Shown: in pieces, positions 7,272-7,974 of the stretch
How the letters are laid out: each line of letters starts with the position of its first letter
Position numbering within the stretch: the stretch's first letter is position 1
DNA from: Ignavibacteriales bacterium
GTDB lineage: Bacteria > Bacteroidota > Ignavibacteria > Ignavibacteriales > Melioribacteraceae
Assembly: GCA_007280825.1 (NCBI GenBank)
Contig: QYQI01000175.1
Coordinates: forward strand, 1-7,974
Direction: 5' to 3'
Length of the DNA: 7,974 nucleotides
Notes under the pieces: generated by a model
What the model was told of the DNA's origin: nothing
The model's input: the letters and a program-made list of their open reading frames with translations, nothing else
Database searches by the model: none
Position numbers and translations under genes: made by a program

Positions 7272-7607
7272 TTATTTCTTCTTGCTCTTTTTAATTTTTT
7301 TCGGCTGCCAAAAATATTTTCTCATAATAACACAACCTTCATCGTCAAACTCAACTCCTTCACTACGAAGGAGTTCTTCCATTAAATGAATATCTCCAAA
7401 ATGTACTTTGCCGGTAAGTGCACCTAAACGATTTACAACTCTATGGCATGGTAGTCCGCTCATCTTAGCGCCGTTCAAAGCCCAGCCGACTGTCCTTGCA
7501 GACGATTTAATTCCGCATACTTCAGCTATTGCACCATATGTTGTAACTTTTCCTTTAGGAATCTTTGCAACAATTTTATAAACGCGATCGAAAAAATCTT
7601 GTTTCAT
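7272..7607 (-). CDS. Single-domain MGMT/alkyltransferase-like protein retaining the active-site cysteine
   Basis: A 111-residue protein equal to the DNA-binding C-terminal domain of O6-alkylguanine-DNA alkyltransferase, without the usual N-terminal domain. Visible features are IPKGKVTTYGAIAEVCG (16-32) with Y24 of the helix-turn-helix, SARTVGWALN (36-45) with the arginine finger R38, and the active-site motif PCHRVVNRLG (53-62). C54 is the methyl acceptor in true methyltransferases. The downstream VNR-x-G and the short, divergent loop resemble alkyltransferase-like (ATL) proteins, which usually have Trp or Ala instead of this Cys. It may therefore repair O6-alkylguanine itself or flag lesions for excision repair. 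The tail is very lysine-rich (KKIKKSKKK), perhaps adding DNA affinity. The start at 7605-7607 has no strong Shine-Dalgarno site but gives the standard N-terminus. The gene is convergent with the toast-rack gene. Confidence 0.88.
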   Translation of the reverse strand: MKQDFFDRVYKIVAKIPKGKVTTYGAIAEVCGIKSSARTVGWALNGAKMSGLPCHRVVNRLGALTGKVHFGDIHLMEELLRSEGVEFDDEGCVIMRKYFWQPKKIKKSKKK

Positions 7608-7621
7608 TCGGCAATCTCAAC

Positions 7622-7631
7622 TTCTCGAGAA
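7622..7631. repeat. Perfect 10-bp palindrome upstream of the MGMT-like gene
   Basis: TTCTCGAGAA, ending 14 bases before the MGMT-like start codon. It could be an operator, but it also resembles the heptamer units nearby (CTTCTCG), so it may be a by-product of the repeat. Confidence 0.3.
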
Positions 7632-7645
7632 TGGAAAAGTCCTTC

Positions 7646-7694
7646 ATTCTTCATTTATAATTCTCAATTCGCAATTTTCAATTCTAAATTGCTC
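7646..7694. repeat. Seven degenerate 7-base repeats between the YjbQ and MGMT-like genes
   Basis: Seven consecutive heptamers that all begin ATT on the plus strand, consensus ATTCTCA (minus strand TGAGAAT). Examples are ATTCTCA, ATTCGCA, ATTTTCA and ATTCTAA. They fill about half of the 89-base intergenic gap and stop just before the YjbQ stop codon. The core matches the array in dsbD (minus-strand YRAGAAG, which includes TAAGAAT), so both probably belong to one repeat family. There is no conserved spacer, so it is not a CRISPR. Confidence 0.7.
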
Positions 7695-7696
7695 TT

Positions 7697-7974
7697 TCAT
7701 TCGCCCATAACTTTTATTAAAACTCTTTTTCTTCTTTGCCCGTCAAACTCAGCATAATAAACTTGCTGCCAAGGACCGAAATCAAGTTTGCCGTTTGTTA
7801 CTGGTATAATAACTTCATGATGAACAAGCATACTTTTCAAATGTGCATCACCGTTATCTTCTCCAGTTCTGTGATGGCGGTAATCCGATTTAAATGGTGC
7901 AAGTTTTTCGAGCCATTCATCTATATCTTGAATCAACCCGCTCTCGGCATCGTTCACATAAACTCCTGCAGTAA
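7697..7974 (-). CDS. yjbQ: YjbQ-family protein (UPF0047), C-terminal part
   Basis: The last 91 codons of a protein normally about 135-140 residues long; the N-terminus lies beyond the right edge. The reading frame is open to the edge, where TAGVYVNDAES continues upstream of an internal GTG, so that GTG is not the start. Family features seen are YRHHRTGEDNGDAHLKS with the conserved GDAHLK, IIPVTNGKLDFGPWQQVYY, and the C-terminal RKRVLIKVMGE. The family forms compact beta-sheet trimers. E. coli YjbQ shows weak thiamine-phosphate synthase activity, from which comes the name secondary thiamine-phosphate synthase, but its physiological role is unsettled. The gene ends 89 bases before the MGMT-like gene on the same strand. 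Confidence 0.92.
   Translation of the reverse strand, partial: TAGVYVNDAESGLIQDIDEWLEKLAPFKSDYRHHRTGEDNGDAHLKSMLVHHEVIIPVTNGKLDFGPWQQVYYAEFDGQRRKRVLIKVMGE

Noticed and set aside
7646..7694. CRISPR array or intrinsic terminator in the YjbQ-MGMT gap
   Set aside because: Units are 7 bases with no spacers, and no stable GC-rich stem followed by a T-run is present.
7955..7957. GTG as the start of the YjbQ gene
   Set aside because: The frame is open upstream to the window edge and encodes TAGVY, matching the conserved family segment, so this is an internal valine.
1..7974. Thiamine link between KorAB (thiamine diphosphate enzyme) and YjbQ
   Set aside because: The genes are 5 kb apart in separate units, and the thiamine role of YjbQ is uncertain; no sequence evidence ties them.

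Overview
The window is an AT-rich bacterial chromosome segment, almost fully coding, with typical housekeeping and envelope genes. Three things suggest the Bacteroidota/Chlorobiota/Ignavibacteria (FCB) group. Two promoter candidates follow the Bacteroidota pattern (TTTG or TTG, 19 bases, TAnnTTTG). The 2-oxoacid:ferredoxin oxidoreductase has a gamma-alpha fused large subunit with a separate beta subunit. Several genes nonetheless have clear Shine-Dalgarno sites, which are rare in core Bacteroidota, so an Ignavibacteria-like lineage is my best guess. This is inference, since no marker gene is present.

Layout, left to right. (1) Positions 1-2266, minus strand: korA followed by korB. korB overlaps the end of korA by 11 bases and runs off the left edge. 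(2) Positions 2355-5763, minus strand: nadE then dsbD, 19 bases apart and probably one transcript from a promoter at 5791-5821. korA has its own promoter candidate just after dsbD. (3) Positions 5910-7269, plus strand: a PspC-domain membrane protein and a LiaF/toast-rack-like membrane protein, 13 bases apart, divergent from nadE. (4) Positions 7272-7974, minus strand: a single-domain MGMT-type protein, convergent with and only 2 bases from the toast-rack gene, preceded by a YjbQ-family gene that is cut by the right edge.

Functionally, KorAB links 2-oxoacid decarboxylation (probably 2-oxoglutarate) to ferredoxin. NadE makes NAD+ from glutamine and deamido-NAD+. DsbD carries reducing power across the membrane to envelope thiols. 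The PspC/toast-rack pair looks like an envelope-stress module. MGMT/ATL-like and YjbQ are small conserved housekeeping proteins. I do not see one pathway joining all of these.

The most unusual signal is a degenerate heptamer repeat family seen twice. One array of nine units lies inside dsbD, exactly over codons 161-181 of the linker between two domains. A related array of seven units fills much of the gap between the YjbQ and MGMT genes. I found no CRISPR, tRNA, rRNA, insertion sequence or defence system.
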